From: a candidate division KSB1 bacterium
GTDB lineage: Bacteria; Zhuqueibacterota; Zhuqueibacteria; JANLFK01; Oleimicrobiaceae
Length of the DNA: 64,000 nt
NCBI GenBank assembly: GCA_024655945.1
Contig: JANLFK010000001.1
Coordinates: forward strand, 1-64,000
Direction of reading: 5' to 3'
A program made the translations under genes and the position numbers. A model generated the notes under the pieces. It was not told where the DNA came from, did not search any database, and worked only from the letters and a program-made list of their open reading frames with translations. Positions 15,904-25,922 of the stretch are shown piece after piece. Position 1 is the first letter of the stretch. Each line of letters begins with the position of its first letter.

Positions 15904-17151
15904 ATGAAGAGCGAAATCGTTGAAGCCTTTGCCGAAATGGCCAAAGAACGCAACATGGACAAGGAGGTTTTGGCAGAGATCATCGAGTCGGTGTTCATGG
16001 GCATGATCAAGAAACGCTTTGGCACCACCGACAATTTCGACATCTTTGTCAATTTCGAAAAGGGCGAGATTGAGATATATCAGAACAAGAAGATCGTGGA
16101 GGAAGTGACCGACGAGGTCTGCGAGATCGACTTGGAATCGGCCCGCAAGGTAGAGCCCGATTTGGAGATCGGCGACGACTTTGTGGAGATTGTCGACCCG
16201 CGCAGCTTTGGCCGGCGTCTCATCCTTTCTGCGCGCCAAAACCTCAGCCAGAGACTCAAGGAGTTAGAGAAGGAGTCCACGTACCAGGCGTTTTCGCAGC
16301 GGATCGGGGAGATCGTCAGTGGCGACATCCGCCAAGTGACGGTACGCGAAGGCGTCTACCTGGTGGTGGACCGTACCGAGGTGCTGATGCCCCCCTCGGA
16401 ACAGATCCCGACCGAGCACTACCGGCGCGGCGACACCATCAAGGTGCTTGTGAAGAAGGTAGAGCAAACGACCAAGGGCCCGCAGGTCATCGTCTCGCGG
16501 GCAGATGACCGCTTCCTCATCCGTCTGTTCGAACTTGAGGTACCCGAGATCAGCGATGGCATCATCGAAATCAAGGCCATTGCCCGAGAGCCTGGGGAGC
16601 GCACCAAGATCGGCGTCTATTCCACCGACAAGCGCATCGACGCGGTGGGCGCGTGCGTGGGCATGAAAGGCATCCGCATCCAGTCGATCGTCAAAGAGCT
16701 CAACAACGAGAAGATCGACATCATCAACTGGAGTAGCGAGCCGGAGATTTTCGTCAGCCGCGCACTGAGCCCGGCCAAGCCGTCGCGGATCATCTTGGAT
16801 GAGGACAACAAGACGGTGATCGCCATGTTGCCTGACGACCAGATCTCCTTGGCCATCGGCCGAGGAGGGCAAAACAGGCGCTTGGCATCGAAACTCACGG
16901 GCTACGACATCCAGCCGGTGAAGGAGTCGGAATACAAAGACTTGGTCAAGTTGGAGCGGCTCAAAGATCGGCCACTCACGACGGTGGCTGAGCTGCGCCC
17001 CTCGGTGGTGCGCAAACTGCTGAGCGCGGGCCTGCAGAACGTGCGGGACGTGCTGGAGTCTGACGTCCAGGGGCTGATGAATATTCGTGGCATCGGACCA
17101 AAGACTGCGGAGGAGATAGTGGCCGCAGTTACCAAAGAATTGAACGAGTAG
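15904..17151 (+). CDS. nusA: Transcription termination/antitermination factor NusA
   Basis: A 415-residue RNA polymerase-binding factor controlling pausing, termination and antitermination. The N-terminal RNAP-binding domain is followed by an S1 domain (about residues 135-200) and two KH domains; the second contains the AIGRGGQNRRLASKLTGYDI signature. A helix-hairpin-helix pair (NIRGIGPKTAEEI) ends the chain. It lacks the longer acidic repeats of proteobacterial NusA. The gene sits between rimP and infB, as in many bacteria. In E. coli NusA represses its own operon, which makes the terminator in the rimP leader notable. Confidence 0.94.
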   Translation: MKSEIVEAFAEMAKERNMDKEVLAEIIESVFMGMIKKRFGTTDNFDIFVNFEKGEIEIYQNKKIVEEVTDEVCEIDLESARKVEPDLEIGDDFVEIVDPRSFGRRLILSARQNLSQRLKELEKESTYQAFSQRIGEIVSGDIRQVTVREGVYLVVDRTEVLMPPSEQIPTEHYRRGDTIKVLVKKVEQTTKGPQVIVSRADDRFLIRLFELEVPEISDGIIEIKAIAREPGERTKIGVYSTDKRIDAVGACVGMKGIRIQSIVKELNNEKIDIINWSSEPEIFVSRALSPAKPSRIILDEDNKTVIAMLPDDQISLAIGRGGQNRRLASKLTGYDIQPVKESEYKDLVKLERLKDRPLTTVAELRPSVVRKLLSAGLQNVRDVLESDVQGLMNIRGIGPKTAEEIVAAVTKELNE

Positions 17152-17200
17152 GCGACACCCGGCTGTGGAAGAGGTGCTATACGCAAGGAGTGCGCAGGCG

Positions 17201-19822
17201 TTGAGTACCAAGAGGCGAGTATATCTGGTTGCCAAGGAATTCAACATTTCGAACGAGGCGCTGATCGATTTCCTGCAGCACCTGAAGTTCGATATTCGCA
17301 ACCAGATGAGTGTGGTCACTGACGAGGCGTACGCGGAGGTCGTCAAGAAGTACGGCAAGACCGCGCACGTCTCGGATGCCGACCGCGAATTCCGCAAAAT
17401 GCTCCGCGACAAGAGGTTGCAGGAGGAGCAAAAGTGGGCGGCGGCACGCCTGGAGCTCCAGGAACGCATCAAGGCGGTCAGCCAGCTCGCCAAACGCAAG
17501 CCGCGTTTGCGCAAGCTGGTTGAGGAACCTGTGGCACCTACCCCTGCCGTGGAAGGTGCGCCTGTCCAGGCAGAAGAGCCTCGTCCTGCGCCAGCTGCGC
17601 TGCAAGAAGCGGCTGCAGAAGCCAAGGAGGTGGCACCCCCGAAGCCCGCGCACCGCCGGGTGCGCATCGTTGAGCTGCCGGTGACCACCGAGCCAGCAAG
17701 GCGTCCGCCAGAGGTCGTGGAAGAGCCAAAGGTTGAGGAAGAGAAAGTTGAAGAGGCCGTAGCAGCACCGCCCGTCGCAGAGGCAGCTGAGGCTCCGCCC
17801 CAGGTGGAAGAGGCGAAGCCAAAGAAAAAGAAGAAGCGCAAACGGCAGAAGCGCGTTGCCGAGGCTGAAGAGGAGGCGGTTCCCCTGCCTCCGGTCGAGG
17901 AGGCCAAGAAGGAAAAGCTCCGCAAGCGTCAGAAGCGGCGGAAGCCCCAATTCACCGAGGAGGAGATCGAGAAGAGCATCCGCGACACGCTGGCGCGCAT
18001 GGCGGATGTGGGGCGCAAGCGACCCCGCCGGCGCGCCCAAGAGGAGGAACTCGAAGTCCTGCCCGAGCGCAAGGTCATTCGCGTGGCCGAGTACGCCTCG
18101 GCCGCTGAGCTGGCCGACCTGCTCGGTGTGGAGCCTGCCGAGGTGATTGGCAAGTGCTTGCGCCTGGGCATTATGGCTTCCATGAATCAGCGGCTCGACA
18201 TGGACACCATCGTCCTGGTCGCCTCTGAGTTCGGCTATGAGGTGGAGCAGGTGGAGGAGTTTGGCGCCGATCTATTAGAGGCGATGGAAGAGGAACAGGA
18301 CGAAAAGGACCTTGTGCCACGACCGCCGGTAGTCACCATCATGGGCCACGTGGACCATGGCAAGACCTCGCTGTTGGACCGCATCCGCCAGAGCAATATC
18401 GTCGCGGGCGAGGTTGGGGGCATCACCCAGCACATTGGCGCCTACGAAGTGATGGTCAATAGCAAGGCCATCACCTTCCTCGATACCCCTGGGCACGAAG
18501 CCTTTACGGCGATGCGTGCGCGCGGGGCACAGGTCACCGACATCGTCGTGCTCGTTGTCGCCGCCGACGATGCTGTCATGCCCCAGACGGTGGAGGCCAT
18601 CAACCACGCGAAGGCGGCTGGCGTCCCGATCGTGGTGGCGATCAATAAAGTGGACAAGCCTGGGGCGAATCCGGACCTCATCAAGCAGCAGTTGGCTGAC
18701 CACGGGGTGCTTGTGGAAAGCTGGGGCGGCAAGCACCAGTGCGCCGAGATCTCGGCCAAGACCGGCCAGGGCGTAGATCGCCTGCTGGAGATGATCCTCA
18801 TCGAAGCCGAGCTCCTCGAGCTGCGGGCCAATCCGAAACGCCTGGCGCGTGGCGTCATCATCGAAGCGCGCCTGGACAAAGGCAAAGGGCCGGTTGCCAC
18901 GGTGTTGGTGCAGGATGGAACGCTCCGTGTCGGCGCCCCGTTCGTCGCCGGGCAGGTGGCTGGGCGCGTGCGCACCATGTTCGACGAGCGCGGCAAAAAG
19001 ATCACCGAGGCAGGACCATCCTGCCCAGCGCAGGTACTTGGCTTTGCCGAAGTGCCGCAGGCGGGCGACAAGTTTGTGGTGGTCAGTTCCGAGCGCGAGT
19101 CGCGAGAGATTAGCCAGCGCCGGCAGCAACTCCATCGCGAGCAAGAGGCGCGGTGCATGCGCCACAAGACTCTGGACCAGATCTCCAAGGAAATCCGCGA
19201 CGGCAGGGTGAAGCAGCTGCGGGTCATCATCAAGGCCGACGTGGACGGCTCGGTGGAAGCGCTCACCGACGCCCTGATGAAACTCAGCACGGGCGAGGTC
19301 GCCGTCGACGTGGTGCACAAAGGCGTGGGGGCAATCTCCGAGTCGGACGTGCTCCTTGCCTCGGCCTCTGACGCGATTATCATCGGCTTCAACATTCGTC
19401 CCACAATCGAGGCGCGTGAGCTTGCGGCCAAGGAGGACATCGATATCCGCCTGTACAACATCATCTACGATGCCGTGGAGAACGTCAAAGCTGCTCTGGA
19501 GGGCATGCTCGAGCCTGTCTTCACCGAGAAGCTCAGCGGCACTGCCGAAGTACGACAAACCTTCCGGGTGCCCAACGTGGGCGTGGTCGCGGGATGCTAT
19601 GTACAGAGCGGCAAGATTTCACGGAGTGACCGCGCCAAGATCTATCGCGCCGATCGGCTCATTTACGAAGGAAAGATCGCCTCGCTGAAGCGCTTCAAAG
19701 ACGACGTACCTAAGGTCGCTGCCGGCTTTGAATGTGGCATTGCCATTGAGAACTTTAGCGACCTGCACGAGGGCGACATCATTGAGACCTACGAAGTCAT
19801 CAAGACGGAACGCAAGCTGTAG
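17201..19822 (+). CDS. infB: Translation initiation factor IF-2
   Basis: An 873-residue GTPase that brings initiator tRNA to the ribosome. The short N-terminal IF2_N motif (RVYLVAKEFNISNEALIDFL) is followed by a low-complexity Glu/Ala/Pro/Lys linker to about residue 300. The G domain has GHVDHGKT, DTPGHEAF, NKVDKPGA and SAKTGQG, and the C-terminal fMet-tRNA domains follow. I chose TTG at 17201, giving the usual start MSTKRRVYLVAKEF, because AAGGAG lies 10 bases upstream; a GTG at 17165 is the alternative. It continues the nusA operon. Confidence 0.94.
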   Translation: MSTKRRVYLVAKEFNISNEALIDFLQHLKFDIRNQMSVVTDEAYAEVVKKYGKTAHVSDADREFRKMLRDKRLQEEQKWAAARLELQERIKAVSQLAKRKPRLRKLVEEPVAPTPAVEGAPVQAEEPRPAPAALQEAAAEAKEVAPPKPAHRRVRIVELPVTTEPARRPPEVVEEPKVEEEKVEEAVAAPPVAEAAEAPPQVEEAKPKKKKKRKRQKRVAEAEEEAVPLPPVEEAKKEKLRKRQKRRKPQFTEEEIEKSIRDTLARMADVGRKRPRRRAQEEELEVLPERKVIRVAEYASAAELADLLGVEPAEVIGKCLRLGIMASMNQRLDMDTIVLVASEFGYEVEQVEEFGADLLEAMEEEQDEKDLVPRPPVVTIMGHVDHGKTSLLDRIRQSNIVAGEVGGITQHIGAYEVMVNSKAITFLDTPGHEAFTAMRARGAQVTDIVVLVVAADDAVMPQTVEAINHAKAAGVPIVVAINKVDKPGANPDLIKQQLADHGVLVESWGGKHQCAEISAKTGQGVDRLLEMILIEAELLELRANPKRLARGVIIEARLDKGKGPVATVLVQDGTLRVGAPFVAGQVAGRVRTMFDERGKKITEAGPSCPAQVLGFAEVPQAGDKFVVVSSERESREISQRRQQLHREQEARCMRHKTLDQISKEIRDGRVKQLRVIIKADVDGSVEALTDALMKLSTGEVAVDVVHKGVGAISESDVLLASASDAIIIGFNIRPTIEARELAAKEDIDIRLYNIIYDAVENVKAALEGMLEPVFTEKLSGTAEVRQTFRVPNVGVVAGCYVQSGKISRSDRAKIYRADRLIYEGKIASLKRFKDDVPKVAAGFECGIAIENFSDLHEGDIIETYEVIKTERKL

Positions 19823-19848
19823 TCTGTGGTGCGAATGGCGAGCGCGGT

Positions 19849-20130
19849 ATGTTTGTCGGCCTTTCCCAGTTTGAGCTGTTCATCCCCGACAGCGGGTCGC
19901 TGAAATCGAAGCGATTCGTGCTCAGCAGCCTCAAGGCACGGCTGCGCAACCGCTTCAACGTGAGCGTTGCCGAAGTAGGCGACACGGAAAAGTGGCAACG
20001 GGTGACTCTCGGCGTAGTGACCATTGCCAATGAGCAGCGCTTTGTCGATGAGATGCTGGCAAAAATCTACAACTTTGTCGAAGGCGAGAGGCAAGTACAA
20101 ATACTGGGCTACCGCTCAGAAATACTCTAA
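19849..20130 (+). CDS. ylxP: DUF503 (YlxP-like) protein
   Basis: A 93-residue protein with the DUF503 pattern: a starting hydrophobic beta strand, SLKSKRFVLSSLKARLRNRFNVSVAEVG, then a KWQRVTLGVVTIAN strand. Members usually lie between infB and rbfA, as here, and are thought to take part in ribosome or translation functions, but no activity is firmly established. It lies 26 bases after infB and 8 before rbfA. Confidence 0.85.
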   Translation: MFVGLSQFELFIPDSGSLKSKRFVLSSLKARLRNRFNVSVAEVGDTEKWQRVTLGVVTIANEQRFVDEMLAKIYNFVEGERQVQILGYRSEIL

Positions 20131-20138
20131 GGCAGCCA

Positions 20139-20501
20139 ATGCACCCTTCGTACAAGAGATCGTTGCGGGTCGGTGAGCTTGTCAAGCGGGAGCTCAGCGC
20201 CATTATTCTCCGGCACGTGAAGGATCCCGGGGTCGGAGAGATGACCATCACCGAGGTCACCGTGAGCGATGATTTGCGCCTGGCCAAGGTCTACGTTGCC
20301 ACGCTCAATGACCCTGTGGCCCGCGAAGCGACGATGCAGGCGCTGCAGCGGGCTGCGGGCTTCTTACGCAGTCAACTGGGCGCCCGCATCAAAGTGAGGT
20401 ATACACCCGAACTGCGCTTTGTGTACGATGACACTCTTGACCGCGCCGACCGCATCGAAGCACTCCTGCGCAGAGCAGGGGAAAGCAGTACAGAGGACTG
20501 A
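20139..20501 (+). CDS. rbfA: 30S ribosome-binding factor RbfA
   Basis: A 120-residue cold-shock ribosome maturation factor that binds the 30S subunit near the 5' end of 16S rRNA. The RVGELVKRELSAIIL helix, the DLRLAKVYV strand and the C-terminal VRYTPELRFVYDDTLDRADRI signature are all present. The reading frame lies between ylxP and truB, the usual order. Confidence 0.93.
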   Translation: MHPSYKRSLRVGELVKRELSAIILRHVKDPGVGEMTITEVTVSDDLRLAKVYVATLNDPVAREATMQALQRAAGFLRSQLGARIKVRYTPELRFVYDDTLDRADRIEALLRRAGESSTED

Positions 20502-20508
20502 GCCCTTT

Positions 20509-21180
20509 GTGCCGGAGCAAGGGGTAGTCCTGAACATCAACAAGCCCATTGGCTGGACCTCTTTCGATGTGGTGCAGCTTGTGAGGAAAACGCTCGGCGT
20601 TCGGCGCGTGGGGCACAGCGGAACGCTTGACCCTTTCGCCGAGGGGGTGCTTCTGGTCTGCGTGGGCGCGGCCACGAAAAGGGTACCGGAGCTCATGGCT
20701 CTGCCCAAGGTCTACACCGGCACAATGGAACTGGGCTTGGAGACCGATACCTTGGACGTCAACGGGAGGGTAGTGAGGCGTGCTCGCCCACGAACCAGGT
20801 TCCGGCGTGCAGAGTTGGTGCAAGCCATGGGGCAACTGGTGGGGGAAATCAAGCAGGTGCCGCCAATGTACTCGGCCGTGAAGGTCGGAGGTAAGCGGCT
20901 CTACGAACTGGCGCGGGCGCACCAGGAAGTGGCACGCGAGGCGCGCACCGTCGAGGTGTATCGCTTCGCACCTGTCCGCATCGAACACCCCTTCGTGAAG
21001 TTCGTTGTGGAATGCGGCAAGGGGACCTACGTGCGAAGCCTCGTCGCAGAAGTCGGCAGGTATCTGGGCTGCGGCGCTACCCTGAAGACACTGCAGCGGG
21101 CCGCGATCGGACCCTTTCGCATAGAGCAGGCCATTGGAGTAGACGAAATACGCAATCTGCATTTTCGGCCATCAGGATAA
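20509..21180 (+). CDS. truB: tRNA pseudouridine-55 synthase TruB
   Basis: A 223-residue enzyme that makes pseudouridine 55 in the T loop of tRNAs. The NKPIGWTSFDVV opening and the catalytic GHSGTLDPFAEGVL loop, with its Asp, lie near residues 30-50. KQVPPMYSAVKVGGKRLYE and VECGKGTYVRSLV follow. The C-terminal PUA domain is short or absent, as in many bacterial forms. I chose GTG at 20509 because it begins just before the conserved NKPIGW segment; an earlier start at 20419 would overlap rbfA. Confidence 0.92.
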   Translation: MPEQGVVLNINKPIGWTSFDVVQLVRKTLGVRRVGHSGTLDPFAEGVLLVCVGAATKRVPELMALPKVYTGTMELGLETDTLDVNGRVVRRARPRTRFRRAELVQAMGQLVGEIKQVPPMYSAVKVGGKRLYELARAHQEVAREARTVEVYRFAPVRIEHPFVKFVVECGKGTYVRSLVAEVGRYLGCGATLKTLQRAAIGPFRIEQAIGVDEIRNLHFRPSG

Positions 21181-22131
21181 ATGGAGATAGTACGTAGCGT
21201 TCCGCCATCAGGGTTTTTACAAAGCTCTGTCGTGACCGTTGGCACTTTCGATGGGGTGCACGTCGGCCACCGCGCCATCATCCAGAGGACGCTGGCGCGG
21301 GCAGCGCGCAAGGATCGGCCCGCCGTGGTGGTCACTTTCGAACCCCACCCGCAGCTGGTGGTGCGCAGACCCGATCGCCCCGGGATCCATCTTCTCTCCA
21401 CGTTCCAGGAGAAGGCAGGCCTGTTGGAGGGGATCGGCGTGGAATTCCTGGTGGCGCTTCCCTTCACAGAAGGCTTGGCGGAGTACGGCCCCGCGGAGTT
21501 CGTCCAGCGTGTCCTTTGTCAGAGCCTCGGTGCATCGGATGTGGTGGTCGGTTATGACCACACCTTTGGCAAGGGCCGCTCGGGCACCATCGACACGCTC
21601 CGCACCCTGGGGGCAAAGCTACATTTCGAGGTAGAAGTGGTGGATAAGGTCGTGGTGGATGGGGCACCGGTGAGTAGCACGCGCATCCGCCAACTTCTCG
21701 CGCAGGGGAACGTGCTGGCGGCAGCCCGCCTGTTGGGGAGGAACTACACGGTGCGCGGCACAGTGGTGAGCGGAAGGGGACTGGGGCGGCAGCTGGGGTA
21801 CCCCACTGCTAACATCCGCCCACCCAAGGACAAGCTGATTCCGCAATCGGGCATCTACGCGGTGCGGGTTGAGATCGGCGAGTGCACAAAACGAGGGATT
21901 CTCAACATCGGTGTTCGCCCCACCTTCGGCGGGGCGACCGAGGTGCCGGTCCTCGAGGTGCACATCTATGACTATGACGGAGAGCTCTACGGCGAGGAGA
22001 TCGGCGTCGAGTTTCTTGGCCGCATCCGCGGCGAGCGCCGTTTCGATTCGGCCCATGATTTGGCGCGTCAGATAGAAGCAGATGTGATGGCCAGTCAGGC
22101 ATTTTTCGAGAACACGGAGAGGAGAGACTAA
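21181..22131 (+). CDS. ribF: Bifunctional riboflavin kinase/FAD synthetase
   Basis: A 316-residue enzyme making FMN and then FAD. The N-terminal nucleotidyltransferase domain has [15 protein letters not shown] (GxFDGxHxGH) and SSTRIRQLL. The C-terminal flavokinase domain has [14 protein letters not shown]. The ATG directly follows the truB stop and the gene's stop overlaps the rpsO start, so translation is probably coupled along truB-ribF-rpsO. Confidence 0.93.
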   Translation: MEIVRSVPPSGFLQSSVVTVGTFDGVHVGHRAIIQRTLARAARKDRPAVVVTFEPHPQLVVRRPDRPGIHLLSTFQEKAGLLEGIGVEFLVALPFTEGLAEYGPAEFVQRVLCQSLGASDVVVGYDHTFGKGRSGTIDTLRTLGAKLHFEVEVVDKVVVDGAPVSSTRIRQLLAQGNVLAAARLLGRNYTVRGTVVSGRGLGRQLGYPTANIRPPKDKLIPQSGIYAVRVEIGECTKRGILNIGVRPTFGGATEVPVLEVHIYDYDGELYGEEIGVEFLGRIRGERRFDSAHDLARQIEADVMASQAFFENTERRD

Positions 22132-22400
22132 TGCCCCTGACAAAAGAACAGAAGGCAGAACTCATCAGCAAGTACGGCAGTAAACCTATAGACTCGGGGC
22201 GCACGGAGGCGCAGATTGCCCTCATGACCGCGCGCATCAAAGAGCTCACCGCGCACTTGGAGACGCATGTCAAGGACCACCACTCCAGGCGCGGCCTCAT
22301 GATGCTGGTGGGCAAGAGGCGGCGACTTCTCGACTACCTGCAGCGCAAAGACGTCGAACGCTACCGTCGTCTGATCGAGGAGCTCGGCATCCGCAGGTAG
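22131..22400 (+). CDS. rpsO: 30S ribosomal protein S15
   Basis: An 89-residue primary 16S rRNA-binding protein. The [32 protein letters not shown] and LGIRR motifs identify it. The start shares one base with the ribF stop (TAATG) and has a GGAGAG ribosome site. rpsO before pnp is the common bacterial order. Confidence 0.95.
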   Translation: MPLTKEQKAELISKYGSKPIDSGRTEAQIALMTARIKELTAHLETHVKDHHSRRGLMMLVGKRRRLLDYLQRKDVERYRRLIEELGIRR

Positions 22401-22415
22401 GACGAAAAGCGCGTC

Positions 22416-22449
22416 CCCACTTGCGCGGCTAATTGCCTTGCCAAGTGGG
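22416..22449 (+). promoter_or_regulatory. rpsO-pnp intergenic hairpin
   Basis: An 8-bp perfect stem (22416-22423 with 22442-22449) contains an inner GGC/GCC pair (22427-22429 with 22435-22437). No U run follows, so it is not an intrinsic terminator. In E. coli the pnp leader has an RNase III-cleaved stem used in pnp autoregulation; this hairpin sits in the same place. Confidence 0.6.
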
Positions 22450-22517
22450 AAAAGCTGCCCGTGCGCGGTGGCGGCAAGGGGGATGCGCTCCCCGAGGGAG
22501 TAGTTGACGGAGGAAGA

Positions 22518-24596
22518 ATGGTTGTACGCAAGGAGATGGAGCTTGGGCATTCCAAGCTCATCATAGAAACTGGCAAGTTAGCAAAACAGGCTGACGGCGC
22601 AGCGTGGGTGCAGTTTGGCGATAGCGTCATTCTGGCCACAGTTGTGGCGGGCAACCGGCCTGTGCCGCCCCAGGGCTTTTTCCCGCTGTCGGTAGACTAT
22701 CGCGAGAAGGCCTACGCAGCAGGAAAAATCCCTGGTGGCTTCTTCAAGCGCGAGGGCCGCCCCAGCGAGACGGAGGTGCTCAACGCTCGCCTGGTCGACC
22801 GGCCTCTGCGCCCTCTTTTCCCGGAGGACTTTCCTCACGAAGTGCAGGTCATCGTTTGGGTCCTGTCGGCGGACAGGGAAAACGATGCCGATATTCTGGG
22901 CATAATCGGCGCTTCTGCGGCACTGACGATCTCGGATGTTCCGTTCAATGGCCCGGTGGGCGCCGTGCGAGTGGGAAGGCTGCGAGGGCAATTCATCGTC
23001 AACCCGACATTCGCTCGACTGGAGGAGAGCGACCTCGACCTGGTGGTGGCTGGCACAGAAGAGTCGGTCATCATGGTAGAAGGCGAAGCGCGCGAAATTC
23101 CGGAAGACGACCTGCTGGCGGCGCTTGACTTTGGCCACACTCACATCAAGGCAATCGTCGAGCTGCAGCGGCAGTTGGCTGCCGAATGCGCCAAGCCGAA
23201 ACGGGAGTACGAGCGCAGTGAGCCCGAGCAAGCGCTCGTTGAGCGGGTGCAGACGTTGCTCGGCAATAGGCTCGAGGAGGCGCTTCGCGAGACCGATCGC
23301 AGCAAGCGCAGCGAAGCCTTGGATGCAATCAAGAATGAAATCGTCGAGGCGCTGGCAGAGGAGTTTCCCGAAAGCGAGCCGGTCATCACCAAGCTCATCG
23401 AAGAGCGGGTCAGAGAGATTGTGCGGACGATGATCCTGACAGAGGATCGGCGTCTGGACGGCCGTCGACCAGACGCGATCCGCGAGGTGACCTGCGAGGT
23501 CGGCGTGTTGCCGCGTGCCCATGGCTCGGCGCTTTTCACGCGCGGGCAAACACAAGCATTGGCTGCCACCACGCTCGGCACCAAAATGGATGAGCAGAAG
23601 ATCGACGACCTGGAAGGTGAGTTCTGGAAGAGCTACATGCTCCACTACAACTTCCCGCCGTTTTCGGTTGGAGAAGTGCGCCCAGTACGCGGCCCAAGCC
23701 GGCGTGAGATCGGCCACGGCAACCTGGCAGAACGGGCGTTGAAGCCGATGATCCCCAGTGACGAGGTCTTCCCTTACACCGTGCGCATCGTCTCGGACAT
23801 CCTGGAGTCCAACGGCTCTTCCTCGATGGCCACGGCGTGCGCCGGTTCGCTCTCGCTGATGGACGCTGGCGTGCCAGTGAAGGGCGCTGTTGCAGGCATC
23901 GCCATGGGCCTGGTGAAAGGTGACGAGCGCACGGTCATTCTCACCGACATTCTCGGCGAAGAGGACCACCTGGGCGACATGGATTTCAAGGTGGCGGGCA
24001 GCCGTGCCGGTGTCACGGCCTTCCAGCTGGACATCAAGACCGCCGGCCTATCACGCCAGGTGCTGCAGGAGGCGCTCCATCAGGCACGGGCCGCCAGGTT
24101 GCGCATCCTCGACATCATGGACAGCGTGTTGGACCGGCCGCGGCCAGAGCTCTCGCGCTACGCGCCGCGCATCGTGTCCTTCAAGATCCCGGTGGATGCC
24201 ATCGGCACAGTCATTGGCCCAGGAGGCAAGACCATCAGAGAGATTATCCAGAGCACTGGCGCCACAATTGACATCGAGGACGATGGCACCGTCCTCATCG
24301 CTTCTGTTGACCCGGACGCCTGTAACGAGGCTCGCCGCATGGTAGAAGCACTCACCGCAGAGCCAGAGGTGGGCAAGACCTATGTCGGCGTGGTCAAGAA
24401 GATCACTAACTTTGGTGCCTTCGTGGAAATCCTTCCTGGCAAGGAAGGCCTCCTCCACATTTCGCAAATCTCCAATCGTCGTGTGGAAAGGGTGGAGGAT
24501 GTTCTGAAAGTGGGAGAGAAGGTTGAGGTGAAGTTGCTGCGCATCGAAAGCGATGGCAAGCTCGACCTCAGCCGCAAGGCGCTCCTCAAAGACTAA
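22518..24596 (+). CDS. pnp: Polynucleotide phosphorylase
   Basis: A 692-residue 3'-to-5' exoribonuclease that uses phosphate. Two RNase PH-like domains flank an alpha-helical domain. The second core contains [29 protein letters not shown] and [18 protein letters not shown], which holds the metal-binding acids. A KH domain ([15 protein letters not shown]) and an S1 domain ([19 protein letters not shown]) end the chain. I chose the ATG at 22518 behind GGAGGA. Confidence 0.95.
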   Translation: MVVRKEMELGHSKLIIETGKLAKQADGAAWVQFGDSVILATVVAGNRPVPPQGFFPLSVDYREKAYAAGKIPGGFFKREGRPSETEVLNARLVDRPLRPLFPEDFPHEVQVIVWVLSADRENDADILGIIGASAALTISDVPFNGPVGAVRVGRLRGQFIVNPTFARLEESDLDLVVAGTEESVIMVEGEAREIPEDDLLAALDFGHTHIKAIVELQRQLAAECAKPKREYERSEPEQALVERVQTLLGNRLEEALRETDRSKRSEALDAIKNEIVEALAEEFPESEPVITKLIEERVREIVRTMILTEDRRLDGRRPDAIREVTCEVGVLPRAHGSALFTRGQTQALAATTLGTKMDEQKIDDLEGEFWKSYMLHYNFPPFSVGEVRPVRGPSRREIGHGNLAERALKPMIPSDEVFPYTVRIVSDILESNGSSSMATACAGSLSLMDAGVPVKGAVAGIAMGLVKGDERTVILTDILGEEDHLGDMDFKVAGSRAGVTAFQLDIKTAGLSRQVLQEALHQARAARLRILDIMDSVLDRPRPELSRYAPRIVSFKIPVDAIGTVIGPGGKTIREIIQSTGATIDIEDDGTVLIASVDPDACNEARRMVEALTAEPEVGKTYVGVVKKITNFGAFVEILPGKEGLLHISQISNRRVERVEDVLKVGEKVEVKLLRIESDGKLDLSRKALLKD

Positions 24597-24638
24597 CGAA
24601 GCCGAGCAACTGAACGGGAAGGAGATAGAGTCAGCAGT

Positions 24639-25922
24639 TTGAAAGAGCCCTACGCACGTTCGGTCCTCACCAATGGGCTGCGGGTGGTGAGCGAGCATAT
24701 GCCGGCTGTCCGCTCCGTGGCCTTGGGAGCCTGGGTGGAGACCGGTTCCCGCGACGAGACGCCCCCCTTGAAGGGCGTCTCTCACTTTCTGGAGCACATG
24801 CTTTTCAAAGGCACCAAGAGGAGGACTGCACGCCACATCGCTGAGGCCCTGGAGGACGTTGGTGGAAGCCTGAACGCGTACACCTCCAAGGAATTCTCCT
24901 GCTACACTGCCCACGTGTTGGACGAACATCTGCCACTGGCTGTGGATGTGCTGGCCGACATTCTGCAGAACTCCCTGTTGGCAGAGAGCGACATCGAAAA
25001 GGAAAAAGAGGTCATCCTCCGCGAGATGGATCACTCCCGAGAGATGCCGGAAGATGTGATTTTTGACTATCTCTACGAGGACGTCTATCCTGACCACCCC
25101 CTTGGCCACCAAGGGTACGGCGAAGAGGCGACCGTGAAAGGCTTCGCACGACGCCATCTCGCCGACTACCTGCAATCCCACTACACCAAGGGGCGCATAG
25201 TTGTCGCTGCGGCCGGGAATGTCAGTCACGCACAGCTTGTCGAGTTGGTGGAGCGCGGATTCTCGAACCTGCCGGAGAACGACCGTCCTCAGCGGCAACC
25301 GCCTGTCAAGCCGCCGTGCGGCCACGTGCGGCAACAGCAATGCGCGCAGGTGCACGTCTGTATCGGCGGTCGTGCCTATCCTTACGCCGACCCACGCAAG
25401 TTTGCGCTTCTGGTGCTGGATACAATTTTGGGCGCAGGCATGAGCTCGCGGCTCTTCCAGCGTGTCCGGGAGGAACACGGCGCAGCCTACGCCATCTATT
25501 CTTTCGTCGACTTTTTCAGCGATACTGGTCTGCTGGGCGTCTATTTTGCCACCGAGCAGAATAAGGTGGCGCTGTGCACGGACCTCGTCCTGGCCGAACT
25601 AAGGACGCTTTGCAAGAACGGCATCCCCGAAGACGAACTCATCCGCGCCAAGTCGCAGCTCAAAGGTAACCTGGTGCTTGCCCTCGAGAATACCTCGAGC
25701 CGCATGAGCAGGTTGGCAAAACTCGAAATCTACTTGCAGTCCTTCTGTTCTTTGGAAGAGACCATCTCCCAGATCGAGGCAGTCACGGTGCAGGATGTTC
25801 ACCAAGTGGCGGCAGAGCTGCTCGCCGAGGACAGACTCATCCTCACGCGTCTCGAGCCCAAGCGGCGCAAGTGGCGGCCATCGCGTACAAGCCCTGAGCT
25901 ACCCTCGCTTCCGGGGGAGTGA
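24639..25922 (+). CDS. M16 family zinc metallopeptidase
   Basis: A 427-residue inverzincin. The HFLEHMLFKGT segment at about residues 49-59 carries the HxxEH zinc site, and the downstream Glu in ESDIEKEKEVILREM completes it. The second half is the usual inactive domain with LDTILGAGMSSRLFQRVRE. Proteins of this type lie next to pnp in many bacteria and degrade peptides or process precursors; the substrate is not known. No signal peptide is seen. The start is uncertain: I took TTG at 24639 behind GGGAAGGAG at some distance. Confidence 0.85.
   Translation: MKEPYARSVLTNGLRVVSEHMPAVRSVALGAWVETGSRDETPPLKGVSHFLEHMLFKGTKRRTARHIAEALEDVGGSLNAYTSKEFSCYTAHVLDEHLPLAVDVLADILQNSLLAESDIEKEKEVILREMDHSREMPEDVIFDYLYEDVYPDHPLGHQGYGEEATVKGFARRHLADYLQSHYTKGRIVVAAAGNVSHAQLVELVERGFSNLPENDRPQRQPPVKPPCGHVRQQQCAQVHVCIGGRAYPYADPRKFALLVLDTILGAGMSSRLFQRVREEHGAAYAIYSFVDFFSDTGLLGVYFATEQNKVALCTDLVLAELRTLCKNGIPEDELIRAKSQLKGNLVLALENTSSRMSRLAKLEIYLQSFCSLEETISQIEAVTVQDVHQVAAELLAEDRLILTRLEPKRRKWRPSRTSPELPSLPGE

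Noticed and set aside
16264-17925. 553-codon - strand ORF opposite nusA and infB
   Set aside because: The + strand encodes clear NusA and IF-2; the antisense product is low-complexity Ser/Arg sequence.
22578-23969. 463-codon - strand ORF opposite pnp
   Set aside because: Shadow of polynucleotide phosphorylase; no family resemblance.
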